Of a stretch of 64,000 bases of DNA, positions 41,084-49,056 are shown piece by piece. Each line of letters begins with the position of its first letter. Position 1 is the first letter of the stretch. The translations under genes were made by a program, and so were the position numbers. This DNA is from Collimonas arenae (GTDB taxonomy: Bacteria > Pseudomonadota > Gammaproteobacteria > Burkholderiales > Burkholderiaceae_D): contig NZ_CP009962.1 in NCBI RefSeq assembly GCF_000786695.1, positions 620,001-684,000 of the forward strand, written 5' to 3'. A model generated the notes under the pieces. That model had not been told where the DNA came from and made no database searches. It saw only the letters and a list, made by a program, of their open reading frames with translations.

Positions 41084-41872
41084 ATGAGCGGCGACTGGAT
41101 TAACCGCGTCTTCGGCGAGGATGCATTGCAAGGTTTGCAGCGCATCCCGGATGGCTCAGTCGATCTGTTGCTGGCCGATCCGCCGTACGGATTGGGCAAG
41201 GATTACGGCAACGATTCCGACAAACTCGATACCGCCGCCTACCTGCAATGGACCGAGGAATGGATCGACGCTGCATTGCCGAAGCTGAAGTCGAACGGCA
41301 GCCTGTATATTTTCCTGACCTGGCGCTTTTCGCCGGAAATCTTTGTCATGCTGAAGCAGCGCATGACCATGATCAATGAAATTATCTGGGACCGCCGGGT
41401 TCCGTCCATGGGTGGCGGCACGCGGCGGTTTTCATCGGTGCACGACACCATCGGCTTCTTTGCCCGCGCCAAGGATTATCACTTCGATCTTGACGCCATC
41501 CGCATTCCCTACGACGCTGAAACCAAGAAAGCGCGTTCGCGTTCGATCTTCGTTGGCGCCAAGTGGCTGGAGCTGGGTTACAACCCGAAGGATGTCTGGA
41601 GCGTGTCGCGCCTGCACCGCGAACATCGCGAGCGTGCCGATCATCCTACACAGAAGCCGCTGGAAATCGTCGAACGCATGATCAAGGCGTCCTGTCCGCC
41701 GGGCGGGGTGGTGCTGGATCCGTTCATGGGCAGCGGTACTACCGCGGTGGCGGCGCGCCGTTGCGGGCGTAACTTTGTCGGTTTTGAATTGAATCCTGAA
41801 TACTGCGCTTTGATCGAACGGCGTCTTGCGCAACTTGACGCCAAGAAACCGGATGAACGGGTGCGCGCCTGA
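41084..41872 (+). CDS. Solitary DNA adenine methyltransferase, class beta (YhdJ-like)
   Basis: A 262-residue SAM-dependent N6-adenine or N4-cytosine methyltransferase. The catalytic DPPY motif (LLADPPYGLGKDY, residues about 33-45) comes before the SAM-binding FMGSGT motif (VVLDPFMGSGTTAVAA, near residue 215), which defines the beta class. HPTQKPLEIVERMI is also typical. No restriction endonuclease or specificity subunit is adjacent, so it is a solitary enzyme, perhaps regulatory; the recognition site is unknown. It lies between hisD and hisB, where hisC is usually found. ATG 41084 is preferred; GTG 41075 is possible. Confidence 0.92.
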   Translation: MSGDWINRVFGEDALQGLQRIPDGSVDLLLADPPYGLGKDYGNDSDKLDTAAYLQWTEEWIDAALPKLKSNGSLYIFLTWRFSPEIFVMLKQRMTMINEIIWDRRVPSMGGGTRRFSSVHDTIGFFARAKDYHFDLDAIRIPYDAETKKARSRSIFVGAKWLELGYNPKDVWSVSRLHREHRERADHPTQKPLEIVERMIKASCPPGGVVLDPFMGSGTTAVAARRCGRNFVGFELNPEYCALIERRLAQLDAKKPDERVRA

Positions 41873-42077
41873 GATTCTGCGAAAAGCAACGCTGATAAGG
41901 ATTATCAAAACGGGTCTTCGCTGGAAAGCCGGAAAAAGCCGGTAAAATGATGGGGCTGCTCAAAAGGCGCGCCTAGCAAGCTTCAATAACGGAGAAGCTG
42001 TAATATTTAGCAATTAGTACACTTACCTCCATGGCGCCGTGTGCGTCACCACATCGTAAATTGGTCTCAAGCTCAAC

Positions 42078-42674
42078 ATGTCTACGCCTCGTACTGCATC
42101 GATTACCCGCAACACCAATGAGACGCAAATTCGCGTTTCCATCAATATTGACGGCAGCGGCCAGCAAAAACTGAATACCGGCGTACCGTTCCTGGACCAC
42201 ATGCTGGACCAGATTGCGCGGCACGGGCTGATCGATCTGGATATCGAAGCCAACGGCGACTTGCATATCGATGCGCATCACACGGTGGAAGATGTTGGCA
42301 TTACTTTGGGGCAAGCGTTTGCCAAGGCTATTGGCGACAAGAAAGGCATCCGCCGCTACGGCCATGCCTACGTGCCGCTGGATGAAGCGCTGTCGCGTGT
42401 CGTTATCGATTTTTCCGGGCGTCCCGGACTAGAATTCCACGTACCGTTCAAGCGCGCCATGATCGGCGGCTTCGACGTCGACCTCACCCACGAATTTTTC
42501 CAGGGCTTTGTGAATCACGCGCTGGTGTCTTTGCATATCGACAACCTGCGCGGCGAAAACGCCCACCATCAATGCGAAACCGTATTCAAGGCGTTCGGCC
42601 GCGCACTGCGCATGGCTGCAGAGCTGGATCCACGTTCCGCCGGGACCATTCCTTCGACCAAGGGTAGTCTCTAG
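42078..42674 (+). CDS. hisB: Imidazoleglycerol-phosphate dehydratase
   Basis: A 198-residue manganese enzyme for the sixth step of histidine synthesis. The duplicated metal-binding motifs are [11 protein letters not shown] in the first half and [13 protein letters not shown] in the second; [16 protein letters not shown] is also characteristic. It is the monofunctional form, without the histidinol-phosphatase domain of E. coli HisB. The 205 bases upstream hold no clear gene; a TAAAAT at 41943 could be a -10 box, but no matching -35 is seen. Confidence 0.97.
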   Translation: MSTPRTASITRNTNETQIRVSINIDGSGQQKLNTGVPFLDHMLDQIARHGLIDLDIEANGDLHIDAHHTVEDVGITLGQAFAKAIGDKKGIRRYGHAYVPLDEALSRVVIDFSGRPGLEFHVPFKRAMIGGFDVDLTHEFFQGFVNHALVSLHIDNLRGENAHHQCETVFKAFGRALRMAAELDPRSAGTIPSTKGSL

Positions 42675-42811
42675 ACCAGTAGTTGTTTGACGACTAATGT
42701 AATCAATAAAGCGCCGCTTTAATCCTGTGCCGCAGTCCTTGCAATCCATTGCGCCGGTACTGTGCCTGCGGGTGCGCACGGGGTTTGTTTCTTCAGACTT
42801 GACTCTTTATC

Positions 42812-43450
42812 ATGAACAAAATCGTTGTGGTTGACTATGGCATGGGTAACCTGCGCTCGGTGGCGCAGGCCCTGCGCCAGGTTGCGCCTGAAGCCGAAGT
42901 GCTTATTTCAGGCGCTATCGCCGATATCAAAGCGGCTGACCGGCTGGTGCTGCCGGGCCAGGGCGCGATGCCGGATTGTATGCGCTGCCTGCGCGAATCG
43001 GGCGTCCAGGAAGCATTGCTGGAGGCTTCGCGTAACAAGCCCTTGCTGGGCGTATGCGTAGGTGAGCAAATGCTGTTCGACAGCAGTGAAGAAGGCAACA
43101 CTGCCGGTCTGGGATTATTGCCAGGTAAAGTGGTGCGCTTCCAGCTCGACGGCCAGGTGCAGCAGGATGGCTCGCGTTTCAAAGTACCGCAGATGGGCTG
43201 GAACCGGGTGCGCCAGGCACAGTCTCATCCGCTCTGGAATGGCATTGCCGACGACGATTATTTTTATTTCGTGCATAGTTACTACGCGGTACCGGCCGCC
43301 GCCGAGCATACCTTCGGCGAGACCATTTATGGCGCTGCGTTTAGCTGCGCCGTTGGCCGTGATAATATTTTCGCGACACAGTTCCATCCGGAGAAGAGCG
43401 CTTCCGCCGGTTTGCAGTTGTACAAGAATTTTGTGCAATGGCAGCCTTAA
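42812..43450 (+). CDS. hisH: Imidazole glycerol phosphate synthase glutaminase subunit
   Basis: A 212-residue class I glutamine amidotransferase that feeds ammonia to HisF. Catalytic triad: Cys82 in [12 protein letters not shown], His192 and Glu194 in [20 protein letters not shown] is the N-terminal signature. No ribosome site is obvious before ATG 42812. It lies 137 bases after hisB; that gap holds no recognised gene. Confidence 0.97.
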   Translation: MNKIVVVDYGMGNLRSVAQALRQVAPEAEVLISGAIADIKAADRLVLPGQGAMPDCMRCLRESGVQEALLEASRNKPLLGVCVGEQMLFDSSEEGNTAGLGLLPGKVVRFQLDGQVQQDGSRFKVPQMGWNRVRQAQSHPLWNGIADDDYFYFVHSYYAVPAAAEHTFGETIYGAAFSCAVGRDNIFATQFHPEKSASAGLQLYKNFVQWQP

Positions 43451-43483
43451 ACCAAACATTGACCTTTAACTGAACCTGTAGCC

Positions 43484-44320
43484 ATGCTGCTGATACCTGC
43501 CATCGACCTTAAAGACGGTCACTGCGTACGCCTGAAACAAGGCGATATGGACCAAGCCACTGTATTTTCCGACGATCCGGGCGAAATGGCCCGGCACTGG
43601 CTGATGCAAGGCGCGCGACGCCTGCATCTGGTCGACCTGAACGGCGCGTTTGCCGGCAAGCCGAAGAACGAACCGGCGGTCAAGGCCATCATCAAGGCCG
43701 TGCGTGAATTTGCCTTGCTCAACGGCGTCGAGGAAATCCCGGTGCAACTGGGTGGCGGCATCCGTGACCTCGACACCATCGAACGCTATCTGGACGACGG
43801 CCTGAGCTACATTATCATCGGCACTGCGGCTGTCAAGAATCCTGGCTTCCTGCATGATGCCTGTAGCGCGTTCCCGGGCCAGATCATCGTCGGCCTGGAT
43901 GCCAAGGATGGCAAAGTCGCCACGGATGGCTGGAGCAAACTGTCCGGCCACGAAGTGATCGATCTCGCCAAGAAATTCGAAGACTACGGCTGCGCCTCGA
44001 TCGTCTACACCGATATCGGCCGCGACGGCATGATGGGCGGCGTCAACATCGAAGCTACCGTCAAGCTGGCGCAAAGCATGACGATCCCGGTGATTGCCTC
44101 CGGCGGCGTGCATAACGTCCATGACGTGGAGGCACTGTGCGCGGTGCAGGATGAAGGCATTGAAGCAGTGATTTGCGGCCGTTCGATTTATGAAGGCACG
44201 CTCGATTTGCGTTCGGCGCAAGAGCGCGCCGATGAATTGAGCGACGAGTCTGACAATTTCGTGGGTGAATTTGCCGAGGACGAAGATTTATCGGAGCAGC
44301 CAGAAGCTGACAAGCCATGA
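43484..44320 (+). CDS. hisA: Phosphoribosylformimino-AICAR-phosphate isomerase, with acidic C-terminal tail
   Basis: A 278-residue (beta-alpha)8 barrel catalysing the ProFAR Amadori rearrangement. Asp8 in IPAIDLKDG and the later Asp in [12 protein letters not shown] are the catalytic pair; QLGGGIRDL and [10 protein letters not shown] bind the phosphates. The catalytic barrel ends near residue 245, as usual. About 30 extra residues rich in Asp and Glu follow ([17 protein letters not shown]...), unusual for HisA. The stop overlaps hisF (ATGA). Confidence 0.96.
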   Translation: MLLIPAIDLKDGHCVRLKQGDMDQATVFSDDPGEMARHWLMQGARRLHLVDLNGAFAGKPKNEPAVKAIIKAVREFALLNGVEEIPVQLGGGIRDLDTIERYLDDGLSYIIIGTAAVKNPGFLHDACSAFPGQIIVGLDAKDGKVATDGWSKLSGHEVIDLAKKFEDYGCASIVYTDIGRDGMMGGVNIEATVKLAQSMTIPVIASGGVHNVHDVEALCAVQDEGIEAVICGRSIYEGTLDLRSAQERADELSDESDNFVGEFAEDEDLSEQPEADKP

Positions 44321-45081
44321 CTCTCGCCAAACGTATCATTCCTTGTCTCGACGTGACCAATGGCCGCGTTGTCAAGGGCGTCAATTTCCTGGAGCTGCGC
44401 GACGCCGGCGATCCGGTAGAAATCGCGCGCCGCTATGATGAGCAGGGTGCTGATGAAATTACTTTTCTCGACATCACAGCCTCGTCCGACAACCGTGACC
44501 TGATCTTGCCGATTATCGAAGCGGTGGCATCGCAAGTGTTTATTCCGCTGACGGTCGGCGGCGGTGTGCGCGTGGTGGAAGACGTGCGGCGTTTGCTGAA
44601 TGCAGGCGCCGACAAGGTCGGCATCAACACCTCCGCAGTCACCAATCCGCAGCTGGTAGCCGATGCAGCTGCCAAGTATGGCTCGCAGTGTATCGTGGTC
44701 GCCATCGACGCCAAGCAGGTCGCACCCGGCAAGTGGGAAGTGTTTACCCATGGCGGCCGTAAGGCGACCGGCCTTGACGCCATCGAGTGGGCGCAAAAGA
44801 TGGAACAGTTGGGTGCTGGTGAAATCCTGCTGACCAGCATGGACCGCGATGGCACCAAGGTTGGTTTCGACCTGGCCTTGACCAGCAGCGTATCCAATGC
44901 CGTGACGATTCCGGTGATTGCCTCCGGCGGCGTCGGCGGCTTGCAAGACCTGGCTGACGGCATCAAGATCGGCCGCGCCGACGCGGTGCTGGCAGCGAGC
45001 ATTTTCCATTATGGTCAACACACTGTGCAAGAAGCCAAGCAGTTCATGGCTGCGCAACAGATTCCGATGAGGCTGGCATGA
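44317..45081 (+). CDS. hisF: Imidazole glycerol phosphate synthase cyclase subunit
   Basis: A 254-residue barrel that makes IGP and AICAR using ammonia from HisH. Asp11 in [14 protein letters not shown] and the second catalytic Asp in [12 protein letters not shown] are present, along with [10 protein letters not shown] and [11 protein letters not shown]. Overlaps hisA by 4 bases and hisI by 4 bases (ATGA), a tightly coupled core. Confidence 0.98.
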   Translation: MTLAKRIIPCLDVTNGRVVKGVNFLELRDAGDPVEIARRYDEQGADEITFLDITASSDNRDLILPIIEAVASQVFIPLTVGGGVRVVEDVRRLLNAGADKVGINTSAVTNPQLVADAAAKYGSQCIVVAIDAKQVAPGKWEVFTHGGRKATGLDAIEWAQKMEQLGAGEILLTSMDRDGTKVGFDLALTSSVSNAVTIPVIASGGVGGLQDLADGIKIGRADAVLAASIFHYGQHTVQEAKQFMAAQQIPMRLA

Positions 45082-45473
45082 GTAGCGTAAGTTGGTTGAA
45101 TAAGGTGAGATGGGACGAGCACGGTTTGGTGCCGGTGATTGCCCAGGAGCTGGGATCGAACGATGTGTTGATGTTCGCCTGGATGAACCGCGACGCTTTG
45201 GCGAAGACGGTGGCGTTGGGCGAAGCTGTCTACTGGAGCCGTTCGCGCAAGAAACTGTGGCACAAGGGTGAAGAATCCGGCCACGTGCAGAAAGTGCACG
45301 AAATCCGCCTCGATTGCGACGAAGACGTGGTGTTGCTGAAGGTGACCCAGGCTGGCGACATCGCTTGCCATACCGGCCGTCACTCCTGCTTCTTCCAGAA
45401 GTACGAAAGCGACAGCAAGAGCTGGGAAGCAGTCGAGCCGGTGTTGAAAGAGCCGGACGAGATCTACAAGTAA
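45078..45473 (+). CDS. hisI: Phosphoribosyl-AMP cyclohydrolase
   Basis: A 131-residue zinc/magnesium enzyme opening the purine ring of PR-AMP. Conserved [31 protein letters not shown], the metal site [12 protein letters not shown] and zinc-binding [10 protein letters not shown]. It is monofunctional; the pyrophosphohydrolase is the separate hisE, separated by a 99-bp inverted-repeat element. Confidence 0.97.
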   Translation: MSSVSWLNKVRWDEHGLVPVIAQELGSNDVLMFAWMNRDALAKTVALGEAVYWSRSRKKLWHKGEESGHVQKVHEIRLDCDEDVVLLKVTQAGDIACHTGRHSCFFQKYESDSKSWEAVEPVLKEPDEIYK

Positions 45474-45495
45474 CTGACTGACACATAACTACATC

Positions 45496-45594
45496 AGGAC
45501 TTACGCAAAATTTCGTCAGCAAGGCTGCCGACGAAGATAGTACGAAGGTACGCCAGGAGGCATAACGCCGCTGGCGGAATTTTGCGTAAGTCCT
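45496..45594. mobile_element. MITE-like element between hisI and hisE
   Basis: Perfect 17-bp terminal inverted repeats AGGACTTACGCAAAATT (45496-45512) and AATTTTGCGTAAGTCCT (45578-45594) bound a 99-bp element without coding capacity. It starts 23 bases after the hisI stop and ends 24 before the hisE start. No adjacent target duplication is clear, though ACATAAC occurs on both sides (45483-45489 and 45597-45603). The RNA would fold into a long hairpin within the his mRNA. Confidence 0.75.
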
Positions 45595-45618
45595 ATACAT
45601 AACGGATTTGCAACAATC

Positions 45619-45996
45619 ATGAGTGAAACCCTACAACGCCTGGCGGCGGTTATCGAATCGCGCAAACCGGCTAATGGCGGCGATCCGGCCACTTCATATG
45701 TGGCGCGCCTGTTCGCCAAGGGCGACGATGCGATTCTGAAAAAAATCGGCGAAGAAGCTACCGAAACCGTGATGGCCGCCAAGGATGCGCGGGTCGACGG
45801 CGATGTGTCGCATGTACTGTATGAGTGCGCTGATTTGTGGTTTCATTCGATGATCATGCTGGCGCAATTCAACCTGACGCCGCAAGATGTGCTGGGAGAA
45901 CTGGCGCGGCGCGAAGGCTTGTCCGGAATCGAAGAGAAGGCCAGCCGCAAGCTGACTGAGCGCGAACAACAGGAAGCCGACCAGCACAAGAGTTGA
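45619..45996 (+). CDS. hisE: Phosphoribosyl-ATP pyrophosphohydrolase
   Basis: A 125-residue MazG-like all-helical enzyme for the second step of histidine synthesis. [24 protein letters not shown] and the metal-binding Glu/Asp of [17 protein letters not shown] are diagnostic. Length is a little above the usual 105-110 because of a charged C-terminal extension. It is the last his gene, before a hairpin terminator. Confidence 0.97.
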   Translation: MSETLQRLAAVIESRKPANGGDPATSYVARLFAKGDDAILKKIGEEATETVMAAKDARVDGDVSHVLYECADLWFHSMIMLAQFNLTPQDVLGELARREGLSGIEEKASRKLTEREQQEADQHKS

Positions 45997-46000
45997 GACC

Positions 46001-46025
46001 CACGCACTTATGGGTGCGTGATTTT
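46001..46025 (+). terminator. Hairpin after hisE
   Basis: CACGCAC (46001-46007) / GTGCGTG (46014-46020) with a 6-base loop, then ATTTTAT. It probably limits read-through from the his operon into hinT. Confidence 0.6.
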
Positions 46026-46072
46026 ATGATCATGACCGGCATCCCTACGGCTGTTTGATATCTGGAGATAAT

Positions 46073-46444
46073 TTGGAAAATTGTATTTTTTGCAAAATTG
46101 CAACCAAGCAGATTCCGTCTAAGCTGATCTATGAAGATGATGACCTGATTGCCTTTCATGACATCAATCCAGCGGCGCCCATCCATTTTCTTATTGTACC
46201 GAAGCAACATATTGCAACTCTTGCCGATTGCGATGAGCACCACGTTGCTTTGCTAGGTAAAATGGCGCTCCTGGCGCCGCGTCTTGCAAAAGAGCAAGGT
46301 TGTGGTTACCAGGTCGATGGGCAGGGCCAGGCCAGCGGCGGTTTCAAGACCTTGTTCAACACCGGACCGGATGGTGGCCAAGAGGTGTACCATTTGCATA
46401 TGCACGTCATCGGCGGACCTAAGCCGTGGCGCGGGCAGCGCTAA
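46073..46444 (+). CDS. HIT family purine nucleoside phosphoramidase (HinT-like)
   Basis: A 123-residue histidine-triad protein. Starts MENCIFCKIA, the family N-terminus, when TTG 46073 is used; this has GGAG (46064-46067) at good spacing and no ATG is available. The triad is YHLHMHVIGG with His107, His109 (nucleophile) and His111; the zinc-type Cys pair CIFC is at the start. It hydrolyses adenosine phosphoramidates. The his-hinT-tat order is conserved in Burkholderiales. Confidence 0.93.
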   Translation: MENCIFCKIATKQIPSKLIYEDDDLIAFHDINPAAPIHFLIVPKQHIATLADCDEHHVALLGKMALLAPRLAKEQGCGYQVDGQGQASGGFKTLFNTGPDGGQEVYHLHMHVIGGPKPWRGQR

Positions 46445-46546
46445 GCCTGGTTCGATCAGGCCGGCAGCTGCCGACGGGTTGTAAGGATTTAACGGTTAAT
46501 CTGACTTAGTAGGCTTGGACACAGGGTGTCCGGCAAGGAGAAAAAA

Positions 46547-46756
46547 ATGGGTTCGTTCAGTATTTGGCACTGGTTGATCGTGCTGGTTATCGTAATGTTG
46601 GTATTTGGCACCAAAAAAATCGGCAACATGGGCTCCGACCTGGGTAAAGCGGTCAAGGGCTTCAAGGATGGCGTCAAGGGCGAGGAAGAAAAAGCCGCTG
46701 CAGACAAGCCGACGATTGATGTGGCAGCCAAAGAAAAGGACAAGTCCGGCAACTGA
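46547..46756 (+). CDS. tatA: Sec-independent translocase subunit TatA
   Basis: A 69-residue single-span membrane protein that forms the pore for folded proteins. [22 protein letters not shown] is the hairpin of membrane helix and FG hinge, followed by the amphipathic helix [13 protein letters not shown] and a charged tail. AAGGAGA precedes the ATG. It is first in tatABC, and a hairpin after it may raise its share relative to TatBC. Confidence 0.95.
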   Translation: MGSFSIWHWLIVLVIVMLVFGTKKIGNMGSDLGKAVKGFKDGVKGEEEKAAADKPTIDVAAKEKDKSGN

Positions 46757-46765
46757 GTTGCGGCA

Positions 46766-46796
46766 ACCGGCGCTCGCAGGTTCGTGAGGCGCCGGT
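46766..46796 (+). other. Hairpin between tatA and tatB
   Basis: ACCGGCGC (46766-46773) and GCGCCGGT (46789-46796), extended by TC/GA, form a 10-bp stem with no T run after it. It lies 9 bases past the tatA stop and 27 before tatB. Such a stem can protect the tatA 3' end or attenuate tatBC, matching the high TatA need of the complex. Confidence 0.5.
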
Positions 46797-46823
46797 CCGG
46801 TTTGACGTTGACCGCTCCATCCC

Positions 46824-47318
46824 ATGATCGATATTGGTCTTACTAAACTCGCTCTGATCGGCGTAGTTGCTCTGGTCGTAGTCGGCCCGGAAAAACTGCC
46901 GACTGTCGCGCGCATGGCAGGCTCCCTGTTCGGCCGTGCGCAGCGCTATATCAATGAAGTGAAATCGGAAGTCAGCCGCGAGATTGAGCTGGAAGAATTG
47001 CGCAAAATGCAGCAAGACGTGCAGGAAGCGGCCAGCGATATCGAGCAAAGCATCTCGCGCGGCATGTCCGACGCCAACAAATACGTTCATGCCGCCTGGG
47101 ATGACGGCCTCAGCAGCACGCCTGAGACATATAAAGTTGAGCAGCTGGCGATCAAAGCCAAGAGTTTTCGCAGGAAGAAACTGGCGCGCAGCAGCGCTGT
47201 TCCCGCCTGGTACAAGCAGCAAAGCGGCCAGAAATCGCGAGTCCTGTCCGGCGCTGCGCGGGTTGCCAAATACCGTCCGTCTGGTCAGGGCAAGTCTTCC
47301 GGCTCGTTTTTTTCATGA
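46824..47318 (+). CDS. tatB: Sec-independent translocase subunit TatB
   Basis: A 164-residue twin-arginine receptor component. MIDIGLTKLALIGVVALVVVGPEKLPTVAR holds the Glu of the N-terminal helix region and the conserved GPEKLP hinge. A long amphipathic coiled helix follows (NEVKSEVSREIELEELRKMQQ) and a basic C-terminal tail. It works with TatC to bind the RR signal. Confidence 0.95.
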   Translation: MIDIGLTKLALIGVVALVVVGPEKLPTVARMAGSLFGRAQRYINEVKSEVSREIELEELRKMQQDVQEAASDIEQSISRGMSDANKYVHAAWDDGLSSTPETYKVEQLAIKAKSFRRKKLARSSAVPAWYKQQSGQKSRVLSGAARVAKYRPSGQGKSSGSFFS

Positions 47319-47390
47319 TTTCATGCGTCAACGCAATCCACGTCCGGTTGACGCCTGAAATCCGCACATGTTCGCAACTTAACCGCCCCC

Positions 47391-48158
47391 ATGACTGAAG
47401 AACAGAAAACCAGCGGCGTCGAAGAGACGTTCATTTCGCACCTGGTGGAATTACGCAATCGCATCATGAAGGCATCGATCGCGATCATCGTGGTCTTCCT
47501 GTGCCTGATGCCGTGGTCTGCGAATATCTACGACTTCCTGGCCGCGCCAATGCTGGCCGCTTTGCCGCACGGTAGCAAGATGATCGCCACCGGCGTCATC
47601 ACGCCATTCCTGATCCCGGTCAAAGTGACGCTGTTGGTGGCTTTCGTGATCGCCTTGCCGTGGGTGCTGTACCAGCTATGGGCATTTATCGCGCCGGGTT
47701 TGTATGCGCATGAAAAAAAACTGATTGCGCCGCTGGTGGTGTCGTCGTCCATCTTGTTCATCACCGGGGTCGCCTTTTGTTACTACCTGGTGTTTGGCGT
47801 GATCTTCCACTTCATCAACAAGGTGGCACCGGCCTCGATTTCGGTGACGCCGGATATCGATAATTATTTCGATTTTGTGATGACCATGTTCATCGCCTTC
47901 GGCATGACGTTTGAAGTGCCGATCGTGGTGATCGTGCTGGTGCGCATGGGTCTGGTATCGCTGGAAAAACTGAAATCGATCCGGCCTTATGTGATCGTCG
48001 GTGCTTTCGTGGTGGCTGCAGTGGTGACGCCGCCGGACATCATGAGCCAGATGTTGCTGGCCGTGCCGTTGTGCCTGCTGTATGAAATCGGCCTGCTGGT
48101 CGCGCCATTGTTCGTCAAGGCGACGCAGGCGCCGGTGGAGTCAGAAGAAACGGTTTAA
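47391..48158 (+). CDS. tatC: Sec-independent translocase subunit TatC
   Basis: A 255-residue protein with six membrane helices that recognises twin-arginine signals. ETFISHLVELRNRIMKA is the conserved N-terminal binding site; WAFIAPGLYAHEKK and FGMTFEVPIVVIVL are further family motifs. Length is standard. It ends the tat operon before a weak GC-rich hairpin. Confidence 0.97.
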   Translation: MTEEQKTSGVEETFISHLVELRNRIMKASIAIIVVFLCLMPWSANIYDFLAAPMLAALPHGSKMIATGVITPFLIPVKVTLLVAFVIALPWVLYQLWAFIAPGLYAHEKKLIAPLVVSSSILFITGVAFCYYLVFGVIFHFINKVAPASISVTPDIDNYFDFVMTMFIAFGMTFEVPIVVIVLVRMGLVSLEKLKSIRPYVIVGAFVVAAVVTPPDIMSQMLLAVPLCLLYEIGLLVAPLFVKATQAPVESEETV

Positions 48159-48168
48159 GAATTTAACC

Positions 48169-48190
48169 GGAGCGGCTATGCGGCCGCTCC
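48169..48190. terminator. Weak bidirectional hairpin between tatC and DUF2461 gene
   Basis: GGAGCGGC (48169-48176) / GCCGCTCC (48183-48190), 6-base loop, followed by TT on the + strand and AT-rich bases on the minus side. Convergent genes end on both sides, so it may serve both. Confidence 0.5.
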
Positions 48191-48206
48191 TTCGCACTAC
48201 AAATCT

Positions 48207-48893
48207 CTACTCTGTCACCGGTGTCTTGATCTGCCGTAGCCAGCCCACCAGCGGATAGGCATCCTTGAAGCCGCTCACCAGTTCCTTCTCCAGCGCATCC
48301 GACAGCATCTTCTTCAACGGCTGTTCCTTCCAGACGATGAAATTCTTCAGTTTGATATATTCAATGTGCGGCGAATCGACATCGAAGCCTTTCGGCGGCC
48401 GCACCAGCTTGCCTTCGGTTTGCAGCGTACCGTAGGTTTCTTTGAACTTCTTGTTCTTCAGCAGCTTGCCAAAGCCGAGGGAATCAGCCACCACCTGGTT
48501 GCGAATCGCCCGCAAGCGGTCAGCTGGCGGCATGTATTCGCCACCGGCCACCAGCAGCGTACCATCGGCATCTATGTGAAAATAATAGGCGGGGCCGCCG
48601 CCCTGGCTTGGCTTTTTCAGGCCGCTGGCAGTGATCGACGCCGAAAAATACGTCTTGTATGGGCTCTTGTCATGCGAAAAACGCATGTCGCGGTTGATCC
48701 TGAACAGCGCCTTCTTGGGGTTGCAGCCCGCAATCGCCGGATCGAACTTGCTGATGTCGGCGATCAGGCGTACCACTAGCTCCAGGAATTCGGCGCGCAG
48801 GATGTCGTAGCGCGGCTTGTTCATGACGAACCAGGCCCGATTGTTATTTTCAGAGAGTTCTGCAAGGTATTGGGTCAAGTCACGGACATGCAT
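48207..48893 (-). CDS. DUF2461 (TIGR02453) protein
   Basis: A 228-residue cytosolic protein of uncharacterised family DUF2461. Family motifs are LAELSENNNRAWFVMNKPRYD near the start, NRDMRFSHDKSPYKTYFSA in the middle, and the GPAYYFHID strand. AAGGA is 8 bases before the ATG. No function is established for the family. It is convergent with tatC and lies outside the conserved tat-degS block. Confidence 0.88.
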   Translation of the reverse strand: MHVRDLTQYLAELSENNNRAWFVMNKPRYDILRAEFLELVVRLIADISKFDPAIAGCNPKKALFRINRDMRFSHDKSPYKTYFSASITASGLKKPSQGGGPAYYFHIDADGTLLVAGGEYMPPADRLRAIRNQVVADSLGFGKLLKNKKFKETYGTLQTEGKLVRPPKGFDVDSPHIEYIKLKNFIVWKEQPLKKMLSDALEKELVSGFKDAYPLVGWLRQIKTPVTE

Positions 48894-49056
48894 TGCAATT
48901 TTCCTTTATGTGCATATTTTTATAGAAAGCTTGTTTGATGGCTTGAATGCGGCCTGGCGCCAATTATCGCACCAGATCCGATATTCGATTGCCATGCTAG
49001 TATTTTGAAATAAGGCCGCGCTGCAAGCTTGGCGGCGCCTCACCGGAGACTTTGTT

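Noticed and set aside
45483..45603. ACATAAC on both sides of the hisI-hisE element as a target-site duplication
   Set aside because: The copies are not adjacent to the ends at equal distance (6 bases on the left, 2 on the right), so they are likely chance.
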